Shown one piece after another: positions 1-7,636 of a stretch of 15,663 nucleotides of DNA; the first letter of the stretch is position 1; the number at the start of each line of letters is the position of its first letter. The notes beneath the pieces were generated by a model. That model was not told the DNA's origin and did not search any database. It saw only the letters and a program-made list of their open reading frames with translations. The DNA comes from Planctomycetota bacterium (GTDB lineage Bacteria; Planctomycetota; Phycisphaerae; WQYP01): contig JAMDCX010000001.1 of the NCBI GenBank assembly GCA_023489375.1, positions 1-15,663 of the forward strand, written 5' to 3'. A program made the position numbers and the translations under genes.

Positions 1-130
1 AGCAAGTCATATTGGGAATCCCGTCGACTCATGCGGCACAGTAAACCAGATTTCGCGCCAATGCGCAACTTTAAGATTGTGTTAAGAACGTATGGGTTTC
101 CTGTTAGCATTTTTCCGGACAGTATTGAAA

Positions 131-399
131 TGTCGCCCCGTCCTTCAGCCGCCGGGAACCCCTTTTTCCATGCCGCGCCGCCACGGGTGATTCGGTCGCG
201 GACGGCGCGGCTTTTTACGCTGAACTTTCGGCGTGTTGTCCGGTGCCTGGGCGGGACGCTTGGGCACCGCTCGCCAAGTCAACGTTTTGCCTTTGTATGC
301 CATGCCGCCGCCGTTCACGCCGATTCATTAAAAGTTTTTCCATCCGACCGGTATAGCCTAACCAGCCAGAGACGTGACATTTCTATTGAAACACAACAG
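131..399. repeat. MITE-like dispersed element, copy 1
   Basis: This 269-bp block recurs at 3981-4249 in the same orientation, with only three differences, at 141, 148 and 150. The right end (374-393) is the same inverted-repeat arm as in copy 2. The matching left arm, expected near 117-136, is eroded: only its inner part, attgaaatgtcgc, is recognisable. Inside are a 52-codon ORF on the minus strand and a 7-bp hairpin, cggtgcc/ggcaccg, around 241-269. Terminal inverted repeats, small size and multiple copies point to a non-autonomous transposable element; the family is not identified. Confidence 0.75.
145..303 (-). CDS. Small basic protein encoded inside MITE-like element, copy 1
   Basis: The minus strand of the repeat holds an ATG-started ORF of 52 codons that is intact in both copies. 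The product starts MAYKGKTLTWRAVPKRP, is rich in Lys, Arg and Pro, and contains a KKPRRPRPNHPWRRG stretch at about residues 30-44. Such a basic Pro/Arg segment ending in HPWRR reminds me of tails of some IS-encoded proteins, so it may be the preserved 3' end of a transposase gene in an internally deleted element; this is recall, not a database result. There is no convincing ribosome binding site upstream of the ATG. Two of the three differences between copies fall in the last sense codon (Gly here, Ser in copy 2) and leave the frame open. Whether it is expressed as a protein is uncertain; the alternative is a non-coding element with fortuitous openness. Confidence 0.4.
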   Translation of the reverse strand: MAYKGKTLTWRAVPKRPAQAPDNTPKVQRKKPRRPRPNHPWRRGMEKGVPGG

Positions 400-424
400 T
401 AGCCACGACGGCCATCTTTGAACC

Positions 425-586
425 TCAGGCATCCACGCAATCACGGTCATCAGACATAGTATTGGATGACCGCGTAACCCGCTTTGGACGCTCTATAATG
501 CTTGAGCCGGTACCGCCCGCGAGCCACGCCGCGCCGTTGACGCACCAGGCAATGAGGCACATACGAACATGCACCATATCGGTCAC
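425..586 (-). CDS. Possible small ORF or truncated secreted-protein start
   Basis: A GTG-started ORF of 53 codons lies directly downstream of the broken outer-membrane gene. An AAGGA sequence at 595-599, overlapping the TAA of that gene, sits about 8 nt before the GTG; an in-frame ATG follows at 577. The N-terminus from that ATG, MVHVRMCLIAWCVNGAAWLAG, is hydrophobic and signal-peptide-like, but the remainder is short and hydrophilic and ends just before MITE copy 1. It may be the 5' end of a downstream operon gene that was cut off by the repeat, or chance. I recognise no family. Confidence 0.22.
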   Translation of the reverse strand: MTDMVHVRMCLIAWCVNGAAWLAGGTGSSIIERPKRVTRSSNTMSDDRDCVDA

Positions 587-597
587 TGTTGTATTCC

Positions 598-1224
598 TTA
601 AAATGTCGCATGGAGAGTTATCATGACATAAGCCGCATTGGCAATTTGCGCCACCGGTTGCAGATTTCTGGGATCGTTATACGGACTGTTCCCGGCATAA
701 CCAGCACCAAAGGCAATACCCACCGCCCCATGTGCCGAATTGTCCAATCGGCATCCCCAACGACATGGATTGATCATTAAGCTGCCGTGGCAACAACGCA
801 CTGCTGGTATCCAAGCCGATATATACTCAACACGGCGTCTGATGATACATTATGAGAAGTGAAAGATGCGAGAAAGTGCTGATTTATGAGGCTATCATGT
901 GGATTAGATGTCTCATTAATAGCCGCATTCGTTATAAGTTGAAACGTAAGCTACCGTCGGGCTGTACCGCCCGGTATCGGCAAGCCGCAGTCGTCCGGAA
1001 AAATCCAACAAGCTGATTTGCGCCGACGTGGAATCGTTTCTTACCCATGATTTATTTTCAACAAATCCCTGGTTCCATGTTTCAACATTATTCCCCAAAG
1101 TCCAGGTGTCCTGGGCAAGATACTGCGTTTCACCGGCCCGGCAAAACCCGGCGGCGGTCGCCAGGGCCAGTGCAGCCAGAAGCATGAACACATCGGTACT
1201 TCGAGAACCCAAGGCGTGGTTCAT
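598..1224 (-). pseudogene. Broken outer-membrane beta-barrel protein gene
   Basis: The ATG at 1224 is preceded by GGAG at suitable distance. It opens a signal peptide (hydrophobic FMLLAALALATAAGFC, then polar AGETQYLAQDTWT), so export is predicted. The mature part reads like the start of a beta-barrel (ISLLDFSGRLRLADTGRYSP, then TVAY) but stops at 916-918. About 100 bp further on, coding resumes in another frame with LPRQLNDQSMSLGMPIGQFG (about 740-810). After a second shift at a G-rich spot near 735 it continues as GIAFGAGYAGNSPYNDP and ends in NAAYVMITLHATF at 598. A C-terminal aromatic residue is typical of outer-membrane barrels. Together the pieces suggest one barrel gene disrupted by an insertion of about 100 bp plus a frameshift. 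It follows hppA by 92 bp on the same strand. Exact family not established; the reconstruction of the middle is inference. Confidence 0.55.
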
Positions 1225-1312
1225 CTTTATCTCCATGCGCCAACCGCAGAATGGCAATCAAACAAAGCCCTGCAACGGCGGATACAAATCCAAGTATAAG
1301 CGAAATCACCAT
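1130..1312 (-). CDS. Possible small single-span membrane protein after hppA
   Basis: An ORF with ATG at 1312, four bases after the hppA stop (an upstream in-frame ATG at 1336 would overlap hppA by 20 nt), encodes MVISLILGFVSAVAGLCLIA followed by ILRLAHGDKDEP: one clear transmembrane helix and a charged tail. It would be 60 residues if read to its stop at 1130. The last part overlaps the signal-peptide region of the broken barrel gene in another frame, so either only the first half is functional or the whole is fortuitous. No strong ribosome binding site; translational coupling to hppA is conceivable. Confidence 0.27.
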   Translation of the reverse strand: MVISLILGFVSAVAGLCLIAILRLAHGDKDEPRLGFSKYRCVHASGCTGPGDRRRVLPGR

Positions 1313-1316
1313 GCTT

Positions 1317-3884
1317 TCACGGCGCAGAGTCTTCATGTCGGGATCGATAAATTGCCCAGGCCAGTGCCAGAGCACATACGCCGCTAACCAGCCATGGAAT
1401 CCATGTCTGATAGGACATCCGTACGCCCGCAAATCCCGGCACCGTGGTGGTAATCTGATGAACCAATCCACGGTCAAACGGTAGCACCAGCGGAATGATC
1501 AGAAGGGATACCATGTTCATGACTTTAATTAATGGGTTGATTGCGGGCCCCGCGGTGTCCTTCAACGGATCGCCAACGGTATCTCCGGTTACACTGGCCT
1601 TATGCCGCTCCGAGCCTTTGCCGGTCTGTTTCTCCTCATCCCGCGGTTCACATTCCACGACTTTCTTCGCGTTATCCCACGCTCCGCCGGCGTTGGCCAT
1701 AAACACCGCCAAAAGCTGACCGGAAAGTATGGCCCCGGCTAGAAATCCGGCCAGAGCCATGGCACCAAGGGAAAATCCCACCAGCACCGGCGTTAAAACA
1801 GCGAGCATCCCCGGCCCGATTAATTCCCTCTGCGCCTCGAGCGTGCAAATATTCACGACCTTGCCATAATCCGGCTTTTTTGTGCCCGCCCAGATTTCCT
1901 TATCACGGAATTGCTCGCGGCAGGTCTGGACAATTAAAAATGCCGCCCGGCCCACGGCCCGAATCGTCATGGCACTGAATAAAAATGGAACCGCTCCACC
2001 AATAAGCAGTCCAATAAACAGAAGTGGATCGGACAGATTCATGATGCCCGATACGCCGCGGTATACCGCCTGACTCAAATGGGCATGGTCGGATCGGCCG
2101 CCGGAACCGATTATCGTGATAAACGAAGCGAACAAACTCACCGACGCGATGACCGCACTGCCGATCGCGATGCCTTTGGTGATGGCTTTCGTGGTGTTGC
2201 CGGTCGAATCCAGGTCCGACAACACTTCGCGCGCCGAGAGATACCGTTGCTCTCCCAACTCCCGGCGGTCATAACCCATTTCACCAATACCATTGGCGTT
2301 ATCCGCAACCGGCCCGAACACGTCCATGCTGATGGTATTGCCCGTGAGGCTCAACATGCCGATGCCGCACATCGCCACGCCATAAGCCACAAAAATCGGA
2401 TTGGTGTGCGAGAAGATCATCACACTGGCAAGGATGCTGCCTGCAATAATGACAATCGCGACGACACTGCTTTCCAGTCCGGTGGCCAGCCCCTGGATAA
2501 TGTTGGTGGCGTGGCCGGTGGCACAGGCCTGAACCAGTCCCCGCACGGGTCCGTGATCCGTGCCTGTGAAATATTCCGTGCTCAAGTTCAGCAGTACCGC
2601 CAGAATCAACCCGACGATCGCCGCCACCGCCGGTCGCATATCCAATCCCGCAACCCCCATGGACGCCCAACCGGGGGTATGGGTTTCAATGGCGGTCAGG
2701 ACATGACTGGCGGCAAGTTCCGGACCGTTGAATCTCAGGTAAAAAAATCCCAGAGTACAAAAGCCGATGGTGCATAGTATCGCGCCAACGCGGAAACCGA
2801 AGTTTAAGCACTGCATGGCCTGCCGCCCCCCGCCTTGGGCCGGCGCACGGACGCTGGAAGTGGAAATGATATCCGACACCACGCCAATCGCCTGTGCCAG
2901 AAGGGGAAACAGAACGCCTTTATGGCCAAAACTCGCCCACCCCAGAATCATTGCCGCCACAAGGGTTACTTCGTAACTTTCAAAAATATCAGCGGCCATC
3001 CCCGCACAATCACCGACATTATCTCCAACGTTATCCGCAATGGTTGCGGCATTGCGCGGGTCATCTTCAGGAATGTCTTTTTCAATTTTTCCAACCAGAT
3101 CCGCCCCGACATCTGCGGCCTTGGTATAAATGCCGCCGCCAACACGCATGAATAAGGCTATAAGTGTGCCGCCAAAGGCGAAGCCCAGCAGCACATCCGG
3201 GGCGCGATCCCCGTAATACATGAAAATAAACGTGGCCCCCAGAAGTCCCAGGCCGTCAATGAGAATGCCGGTGACCGTGCCGGTGCGATAGCCCAACCGC
3301 AGAGCTTTTCCAAAACCCTCATTGGCCGCCGCGGCTGCCACGCTTAGGTTTCCGCGCGTGGCCAGCAACATGCCGACGGTTCCCACCGTCAGTGAAAACA
3401 TAGCGCCACACACAAATGCCAGAGCACGGCCAATCGGCAAACTCGCGCCGAGTTGCGAATGCCAGTTTGCGGTTATCAGCAGCAGCACGGCAATGATCCC
3501 GATAATCGGCAACAGCGTTTTGCGCTGCCGGCTTAAGTAAGCCCTTGAGCCTTCGCGGATAGCTTTGGCTATATCCTGCATGCGGGGCGTGCCACGATCA
3601 GCCCGGCTGACAAATTGCATCAAATATGCCGCGTATAATAGTGCCAAAATAGCAATACCAATGACAGCAAATAGAGCGATACGCTCAACGGTTGAAAAGT
3701 GCGGCGACCATAAAAAGCCAAACGGGGTGAACGTGGACGAAGCGCCGCGCAACGTGGCCACCGTTTGAAGTAGATTGTGCGCCTGCCCACCCGCCGCATT
3801 GGCCACCATCCACAGGCCGGCCAGCACGCACGAAAAAAACAAAAATCGCCGATAGCGCCGAAAAGTGCCGATAATTCGTACCAT
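1317..3884 (-). CDS. hppA: Membrane-bound H+-translocating pyrophosphatase, K+-independent type
   Basis: This is an 855-residue integral membrane protein that hydrolyses cytoplasmic pyrophosphate and uses the energy to pump protons across the inner membrane. It has some 15-16 hydrophobic segments. The catalytic signature lies at about residues 258-305: DVGADLVGKIEKDIPEDDP, then DNVGDNVGDCAGMAADIFES. Further conserved acidic/lysine motifs are GGAWDNAKK and GDTVGDPLKDTAGPAINP near the C-terminus. In the GNTTKAIT motif, Lys566 and Thr569 occupy the positions that distinguish K+-independent enzymes from K+-dependent ones (Ala/Gly), so activity without potassium is predicted. I chose ATG 3884 over the upstream TTG 3929 because AGGG lies about 9 nt before it. 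The N-terminal ~75 residues are an extension with one hydrophobic segment before the usual first helix. A TTGACA at 3949-3954 (minus) could be a -35 box, but no good -10 follows it. Confidence 0.95.
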   Translation of the reverse strand: MVRIIGTFRRYRRFLFFSCVLAGLWMVANAAGGQAHNLLQTVATLRGASSTFTPFGFLWSPHFSTVERIALFAVIGIAILALLYAAYLMQFVSRADRGTPRMQDIAKAIREGSRAYLSRQRKTLLPIIGIIAVLLLITANWHSQLGASLPIGRALAFVCGAMFSLTVGTVGMLLATRGNLSVAAAAANEGFGKALRLGYRTGTVTGILIDGLGLLGATFIFMYYGDRAPDVLLGFAFGGTLIALFMRVGGGIYTKAADVGADLVGKIEKDIPEDDPRNAATIADNVGDNVGDCAGMAADIFESYEVTLVAAMILGWASFGHKGVLFPLLAQAIGVVSDIISTSSVRAPAQGGGRQAMQCLNFGFRVGAILCTIGFCTLGFFYLRFNGPELAASHVLTAIETHTPGWASMGVAGLDMRPAVAAIVGLILAVLLNLSTEYFTGTDHGPVRGLVQACATGHATNIIQGLATGLESSVVAIVIIAGSILASVMIFSHTNPIFVAYGVAMCGIGMLSLTGNTISMDVFGPVADNANGIGEMGYDRRELGEQRYLSAREVLSDLDSTGNTTKAITKGIAIGSAVIASVSLFASFITIIGSGGRSDHAHLSQAVYRGVSGIMNLSDPLLFIGLLIGGAVPFLFSAMTIRAVGRAAFLIVQTCREQFRDKEIWAGTKKPDYGKVVNICTLEAQRELIGPGMLAVLTPVLVGFSLGAMALAGFLAGAILSGQLLAVFMANAGGAWDNAKKVVECEPRDEEKQTGKGSERHKASVTGDTVGDPLKDTAGPAINPLIKVMNMVSLLIIPLVLPFDRGLVHQITTTVPGFAGVRMSYQTWIPWLVSGVCALALAWAIYRSRHEDSAP

Positions 3885-3966
3885 CTTCCACTGCCCTAAA
3901 AGAAACGGAAAAATACCTAGTGCATACAATCGCCCATAATGACTGGAATGTCAACTTTGGGTATAC

Positions 3967-4249
3967 TGTTTCAATAGAAGTGTCGCCCCGGCCTTCAACT
4001 GCCGGGAACCCCTTTTTCCATGCCGCGCCGCCACGGGTGATTCGGTCGCGGACGGCGCGGCTTTTTACGCTGAACTTTCGGCGTGTTGTCCGGTGCCTGG
4101 GCGGGACGCTTGGGCACCGCTCGCCAAGTCAACGTTTTGCCTTTGTATGCCATGCCGCCGCCGTTCACGCCGATTCATTAAAAGTTTTTCCATCCGACCG
4201 GTATAGCCTAACCAGCCAGAGACGTGACATTTCTATTGAAACACAACAG
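3967..4249. mobile_element. MITE-like dispersed element, copy 2 (complete)
   Basis: This is the better-preserved copy of the element at 131-399. Its ends form an imperfect 20-bp inverted repeat: tgtttcaatagaagtgtcgc at 3967-3986 against the reverse complement of 4224-4243, matching at 18 of 20 positions. The two copies stay identical for six more bases to the right (to 4249). No clear target-site duplication is visible. It lies immediately upstream of hppA, 13 bp from a TTGACA on the hppA strand. No transposase is present, so movement would depend on an enzyme encoded elsewhere. Confidence 0.7.
3995..4153 (-). CDS. Small basic protein encoded inside MITE-like element, copy 2
   Basis: This is the second copy of the 52-codon ORF, identical to copy 1 except for the final residue (Ser instead of Gly). 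Composition is strongly basic with the KKPRRPRPNHPWRRG stretch. The frame is open in both copies, but the copies are so alike that recent duplication explains this without selection. Function unknown; it may be the remnant of a transposase 3' end. Confidence 0.4.
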   Translation of the reverse strand: MAYKGKTLTWRAVPKRPAQAPDNTPKVQRKKPRRPRPNHPWRRGMEKGVPGS

Positions 4250-4351
4250 CGCCGGGCCGAAACTATTCTGACGGCTGAGATTATAAACTGGCGGCAACGC
4301 CCATGCGGCTGACAATAATACCGGCTCTCAAGAAGTTCAAATATAATGCCA

Positions 4352-4500
4352 TAGGAATGGGACCGTAATAACTTCCCGATTGGCATTACCATGGAATACT
4401 CCACCACCGGCCAAGCCGGTGGCTATTTTGACGGACGGTGCTCCGGAATCCACGCACCAACCGGTACAGCCACTTTGTGGAAGTTATTGCGGTCTCGTTG
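4352..4500. repeat. Palindromic ~150-bp dispersed repeat, copy A
   Basis: First of three same-orientation copies (others at 10020 and 14620). The ends are inverted repeats: gaccgtaataacttcc on the left pairs with ggaagttattgcggtc on the right (15 of 16). The centre holds a perfect 8-bp hairpin, ccaccggc-caa-gccggtgg. A third small stem is formed by ggtgc/gcacc around 4439-4456. MITE-like or REP-like; any RNA would fold strongly. It sits between MITE copy 2 and rplU. Confidence 0.75.
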
Positions 4501-4575
4501 CTAAAAAGGGATTTGACGATACAGGGCTATGAAAATGATGAGGAATAAAGAATTGCAAAAATTATGGCCACACCC
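4501..4575. repeat. Coding-like module beside palindromic repeat, copy 1
   Basis: The stretch from ctaaaaagggatttgacg to ttatggccacacccc matches 9664-9736 at roughly 75-80%, and a shorter form recurs at 10241-10302. In one frame it reads LLKRDLTIQGYENDEE and stops; 9664 onward reads RLKQELAVQDYEIDGG. Many differences are at third codon positions, which suggests remnants of a shared gene end. It is decayed here and of unknown identity. Confidence 0.4.
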
Positions 4576-4701
4576 CATCCGTGCGGTTTATTTTCATATC
4601 ACTTGATTTATCCGTGGTTCTACCACATACTATTTAGCTTTCACCAGCAGTCGGGGTTACCCGGCGCGGGCGGATGTTATGTTGAGTCAGGGAGCCTTTA
4701 T

Positions 4702-5019
4702 ATGGCTTACGCAATTGTTGAAGACAGTGGCACACAATTCAAAGTTGAACCTGGAGATCGGCTGGAAATAGATTTGCGCCCATTGGCCGCCGATGCTACA
4801 ACTGTCACCTTTGATAAGATTCTTCTAGTTTCCAATGATTCCGGCGTGAAAATTGGGCAACCGGTGGTGGCGGGAGCCACCGTTTCCGCCAAAGTCATCG
4901 GTGAAATAAAAGCCGATAAAATTTATGTCGAACGCCATACCCGTCGCAAGGGCTTTCACCGCCGCGTCGGCCACCGGCAACGCTACATTGGCATTCAAAT
5001 TGAATCCATCAACGGTTGA
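4702..5019 (+). CDS. rplU: 50S ribosomal protein L21
   Basis: A 105-residue protein of normal length for bL21, which binds 23S rRNA (with L20) in the large subunit. The N-terminus MAYAIVEDSGTQFKVEPGD and the C-terminal basic run TRRKGFHRRVGHRQRYIGIQ are the family's hallmarks. The in-frame upstream extension (from 4564) is rejected because AGGGAG at 4689-4694 lies 7 nt before ATG 4702 and the family starts there. Unusually, no rpmA (L27) follows: the next 240 bp to purB contain nothing recognisable. A weak promoter candidate lies upstream (TTGATT 4603-4608, TACTAT 4628-4633, spacing 19, too long to trust). Confidence 0.95.
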   Translation: MAYAIVEDSGTQFKVEPGDRLEIDLRPLAADATTVTFDKILLVSNDSGVKIGQPVVAGATVSAKVIGEIKADKIYVERHTRRKGFHRRVGHRQRYIGIQIESING

Positions 5020-5263
5020 TGTCGGTCTTAAGATTGAAAACCAACGGATGCTCCGAACCATAATCTGCAGATGTGGGCGTACTGGACAACCACCGTAGTC
5101 CGTGACTCCATATTTCCAGTTACTTCGTCTTGTGGTAGCATTTTGATACCAGGCCATCCTCGCGGACGGCTCGGGCAGGTTACGGCTGCCGAACCACCGT
5201 GCAGGCATAAATAATCGTCACCGCTGCCGTGAGACTGTGGCGAAACAACACGCAGGAGAAATG

Positions 5264-6703
5264 ATGGAAATGCCTTCCGAAATGCTCGTTTATCAAAATC
5301 CATTGGTCGCTCGTAATGCCTCCGCGGAAATGCTGGAAGTATTTTCACCGCAGAGAAAATTTTCCACCTGGCGAAAAATATGGCTGGCACTGGCGGAGGC
5401 CCAACAACAACTCGGCATGCCCATCACCAATGAGCAGATCGCACAGATGAAAGCCCATTTATATGACATCGATTTTGCGGAGGCCGCCCGGCAGGAGCAG
5501 AAACTGCGACATGATGTCATGGCCCACCTGCATACCTTTGCTAAAGCGGCGCCGGCGGCGAAGTCCATATTACACCTCGGCGCCACATCCATGGATATTG
5601 TGGACAACGCCGATGTCCTGCTCCTGCGGGAGGCGTTAGATATTATTGCCCGCAAATTAGCCATCGTGATCGACCATCTTGCGGGTTTTGCGTCGCGCTG
5701 GCGGGATTTGCCGGTACTGGCCTATACACACCTGCAACCGGCACAACCCACCACCCTGGGGAAGCGCGCGGTGCTGTGGTGTTATGATTTAGTCCTGTGC
5801 CTGGCGGAAATTGAATTGCGTCAGCAAACATTAATGTTTCGCGGAATTAAGGGTACTACCGGCACCCAGGCTTCTTTTCTAGAGCTTTTCGACGGTGATC
5901 ACGAAAAGGTCAAACAGCTGGAATTCATCGTGGTGGAAAAGCTGGGGTTCAAACGGGTGCATCCAGTTTCCGGACAAACTTATTCCCGCATCATTGATAT
6001 ACAGATCGTCGCCGCATTGGCCGCTATCGGTGCAGCCGCCCACAAATTTGCGCAGGATATCCGTCTGCTGGCCGCCTTCAAGGAAGTGGAAGAGCCGTTT
6101 GAAGATGAACAAGTCGGCTCCAGCGCCATGGCGTATAAGCGAAACCCGGTACTCTGTGAGCGTATCACCGGTCTGGCCCGCTGGCTCATGGGTCTGGTCC
6201 AGCAGCCGCTGTTTACTGCGGCCCAGCAGATGTTTGAACGCACGCTGGATGACTCCTCCAACAAGCGGTTGTCCATTCCCGAAGCTTTTTTAAGCGCTGA
6301 TGCAATATTAGACCTGCTGGTGCATGTATCGCGTGGCTTAGTCGTCAATGAGAAGGTCATTGCCCAACGGCTTATGGCGGAGTTACCCTTCATGGCCACC
6401 GAAAATATTTTGATGGATGCGGTCAAGGCCGGTAACGACCGGCAGGATTTACACGAACGGATACGTCGACACTCCATGGCGGCAGCGGCGGAAGTTAAAC
6501 AACATGGCCGTCCCAATGATCTTATAGCCCGGTTGAAAACCGATCCCGCGTTTAAGGCTGTGGATCTGGAAGGCGCCATGGAACCGCAACAATATACCGG
6601 ACGATCCGCCCAGCAGGTACAGGAGTTTGTCGATCACATCGTCGAACCTATTCGCCAGCGTTATCAGGGCCGAATGCAGCATGATGTGGTTATGAAGGTT
6701 TAA
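5264..6703 (+). CDS. purB: Adenylosuccinate lyase
   Basis: A 479-residue fumarase/aspartase-superfamily lyase catalysing two steps of purine synthesis: SAICAR to AICAR plus fumarate, and adenylosuccinate to AMP plus fumarate. Visible motifs are RHDVMAHLHTF, GATSMDIVDNAD, THLQPAQPTTLGKR with the catalytic His region near residue 156, and the superfamily signature GSSAMAYKRNPVLCER at about 285-300. The signature has Ala where the family usually has Pro (SAMPYKRNP). Length and motifs resemble the eukaryote-like ADSL branch rather than the shorter Bacillus type. Three ATGs lie close together (5261, 5264, 5270); AGGAG at 5254-5258 is best spaced for 5264, but 5261 is possible. rlmN starts 2 bp after the stop, so the two are probably co-transcribed. 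Confidence 0.95.
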   Translation: MEMPSEMLVYQNPLVARNASAEMLEVFSPQRKFSTWRKIWLALAEAQQQLGMPITNEQIAQMKAHLYDIDFAEAARQEQKLRHDVMAHLHTFAKAAPAAKSILHLGATSMDIVDNADVLLLREALDIIARKLAIVIDHLAGFASRWRDLPVLAYTHLQPAQPTTLGKRAVLWCYDLVLCLAEIELRQQTLMFRGIKGTTGTQASFLELFDGDHEKVKQLEFIVVEKLGFKRVHPVSGQTYSRIIDIQIVAALAAIGAAAHKFAQDIRLLAAFKEVEEPFEDEQVGSSAMAYKRNPVLCERITGLARWLMGLVQQPLFTAAQQMFERTLDDSSNKRLSIPEAFLSADAILDLLVHVSRGLVVNEKVIAQRLMAELPFMATENILMDAVKAGNDRQDLHERIRRHSMAAAAEVKQHGRPNDLIARLKTDPAFKAVDLEGAMEPQQYTGRSAQQVQEFVDHIVEPIRQRYQGRMQHDVVMKV

Positions 6704-6705
6704 CC

Positions 6706-7629
6706 ATGCCAGGACCATGCGCCGTTCAGGCGAACAATCCGGTATCGGTTTCCCGTGTGACGCGTGAGGGACAGGCGATTAAATTCTGCCTGCCGGCGGG
6801 CCACGCCGGCCAGCGCCTGCTGGAAAGCGAATCCGTCATTATTCCCATGCGCAATTTCCATGGCGATCAGTGGTTTACGCTATGTGTATCATCCCAGGTT
6901 GGATGCCGTATGGGTTGTACTTTCTGCCAGACGGGAATGCTGGGCCTGCTGGCCAACTTAACGGCACAGCAGATTGTACAACAAGTTCAAACCGCGCAGG
7001 AGTTATTACGCTCCACCACCACGGAATTCTCCATACCAGGCGTTATCCGTAACGTGGTATTCATGGGCATGGGAGAACCCCTGGATAATTTTGAGGCGGT
7101 AACGGAGGCGATCCGCACGCTATGTATATCCCGTGAATTTAATATTCCGCTTTCCCACATTACGGTTTCCACAGTTGGACGTGTGGATGGTATTTACAAA
7201 CTGGCCCAATTGAATTGGCCGTCCTTACGACTAGCGGTGTCGCTAACCGCGGCTACTGATGCTTTACGCAACAGACTTATGCCCTTAAACCGTTCCGTAC
7301 CGCTGGAGAAACTGCGTCAGGCTCTGATGGACTATCCGCGCACGCGGCGCACACGCTTCCTGATTGAATATGTGATGCTGCAGGGCGTCAATGATTCACC
7401 GGCCGACGCGGAAGCGCTGGCGCGATGGTGTCAGCCATTGCCGGTGACGGTCAATCTCATTGCCTACAATCCCCAAAATCCAGCGCATTACACAGCCAGC
7501 AGCACAGAAACGATTTTCGCTTTTCTGAAGTGTCTGCGGGCCATGGGTATTCTGGCCAAACGACGGACTACCGTGGGGCAAAATCTGATGGCAGCCTGCG
7601 GTCAGCTGGGTAACACGGAACTGTCATGA
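6706..7629 (+). CDS. rlmN: RlmN/Cfr-family radical SAM rRNA/tRNA adenine-C2 methyltransferase, short N-terminus
   Basis: A 307-residue radical-SAM enzyme predicted to methylate C2 of adenine 2503 of 23S rRNA, and A37 of some tRNAs. The CX3CX2C cluster motif is C67-R-M-G-C71-T-F-C74. Both extra cysteines of the RlmN mechanism are present: Cys60 in TLCVSSQVGC and Cys298 in MAACGQLG. FMGMGEPLDN (about 119-128) is the usual SAM-binding GEP motif. RlmN proteins are normally about 340-390 residues and begin with an RNA-binding helical domain of ~90 residues; here only about 50 residues precede TLCVSS, so that domain is missing or reduced. The start 2 bp after purB implies coupling; AAGG lies about 8 nt before the ATG. 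It may be a divergent subfamily whose target differs. Confidence 0.85.
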   Translation: MPGPCAVQANNPVSVSRVTREGQAIKFCLPAGHAGQRLLESESVIIPMRNFHGDQWFTLCVSSQVGCRMGCTFCQTGMLGLLANLTAQQIVQQVQTAQELLRSTTTEFSIPGVIRNVVFMGMGEPLDNFEAVTEAIRTLCISREFNIPLSHITVSTVGRVDGIYKLAQLNWPSLRLAVSLTAATDALRNRLMPLNRSVPLEKLRQALMDYPRTRRTRFLIEYVMLQGVNDSPADAEALARWCQPLPVTVNLIAYNPQNPAHYTASSTETIFAFLKCLRAMGILAKRRTTVGQNLMAACGQLGNTELS

Positions 7630-7636
7630 ACAGTAT

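Noticed and set aside
31..402. Plus-strand ORF across MITE copy 1, and its twin at 3920-4312
   Set aside because: They share sequence only because the repeat is duplicated; they lack ribosome binding sites and their N-termini differ because they start outside the element. The minus-strand ORF is self-contained and more convincing.
2079..2777. Long plus-strand ORF (232 codons)
   Set aside because: It lies antisense inside hppA, is rich in Arg/His/Gln as expected for a reverse-frame shadow, and has no homology-like features.
3885..3929. Upstream TTG start for hppA
   Set aside because: It lacks a ribosome binding site and would place the start within the presumed promoter; ATG 3884 has AGGG at good distance.
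5028..5390. Minus-strand ORF between rplU and purB
   Set aside because: It overlaps the purB start, shows no recognisable motif and has no start signals.
5980..6579. Minus-strand ORF of 199 codons inside purB
   Set aside because: Shadow of the purB coding sequence; Ser/Arg/Cys-rich low-information composition.
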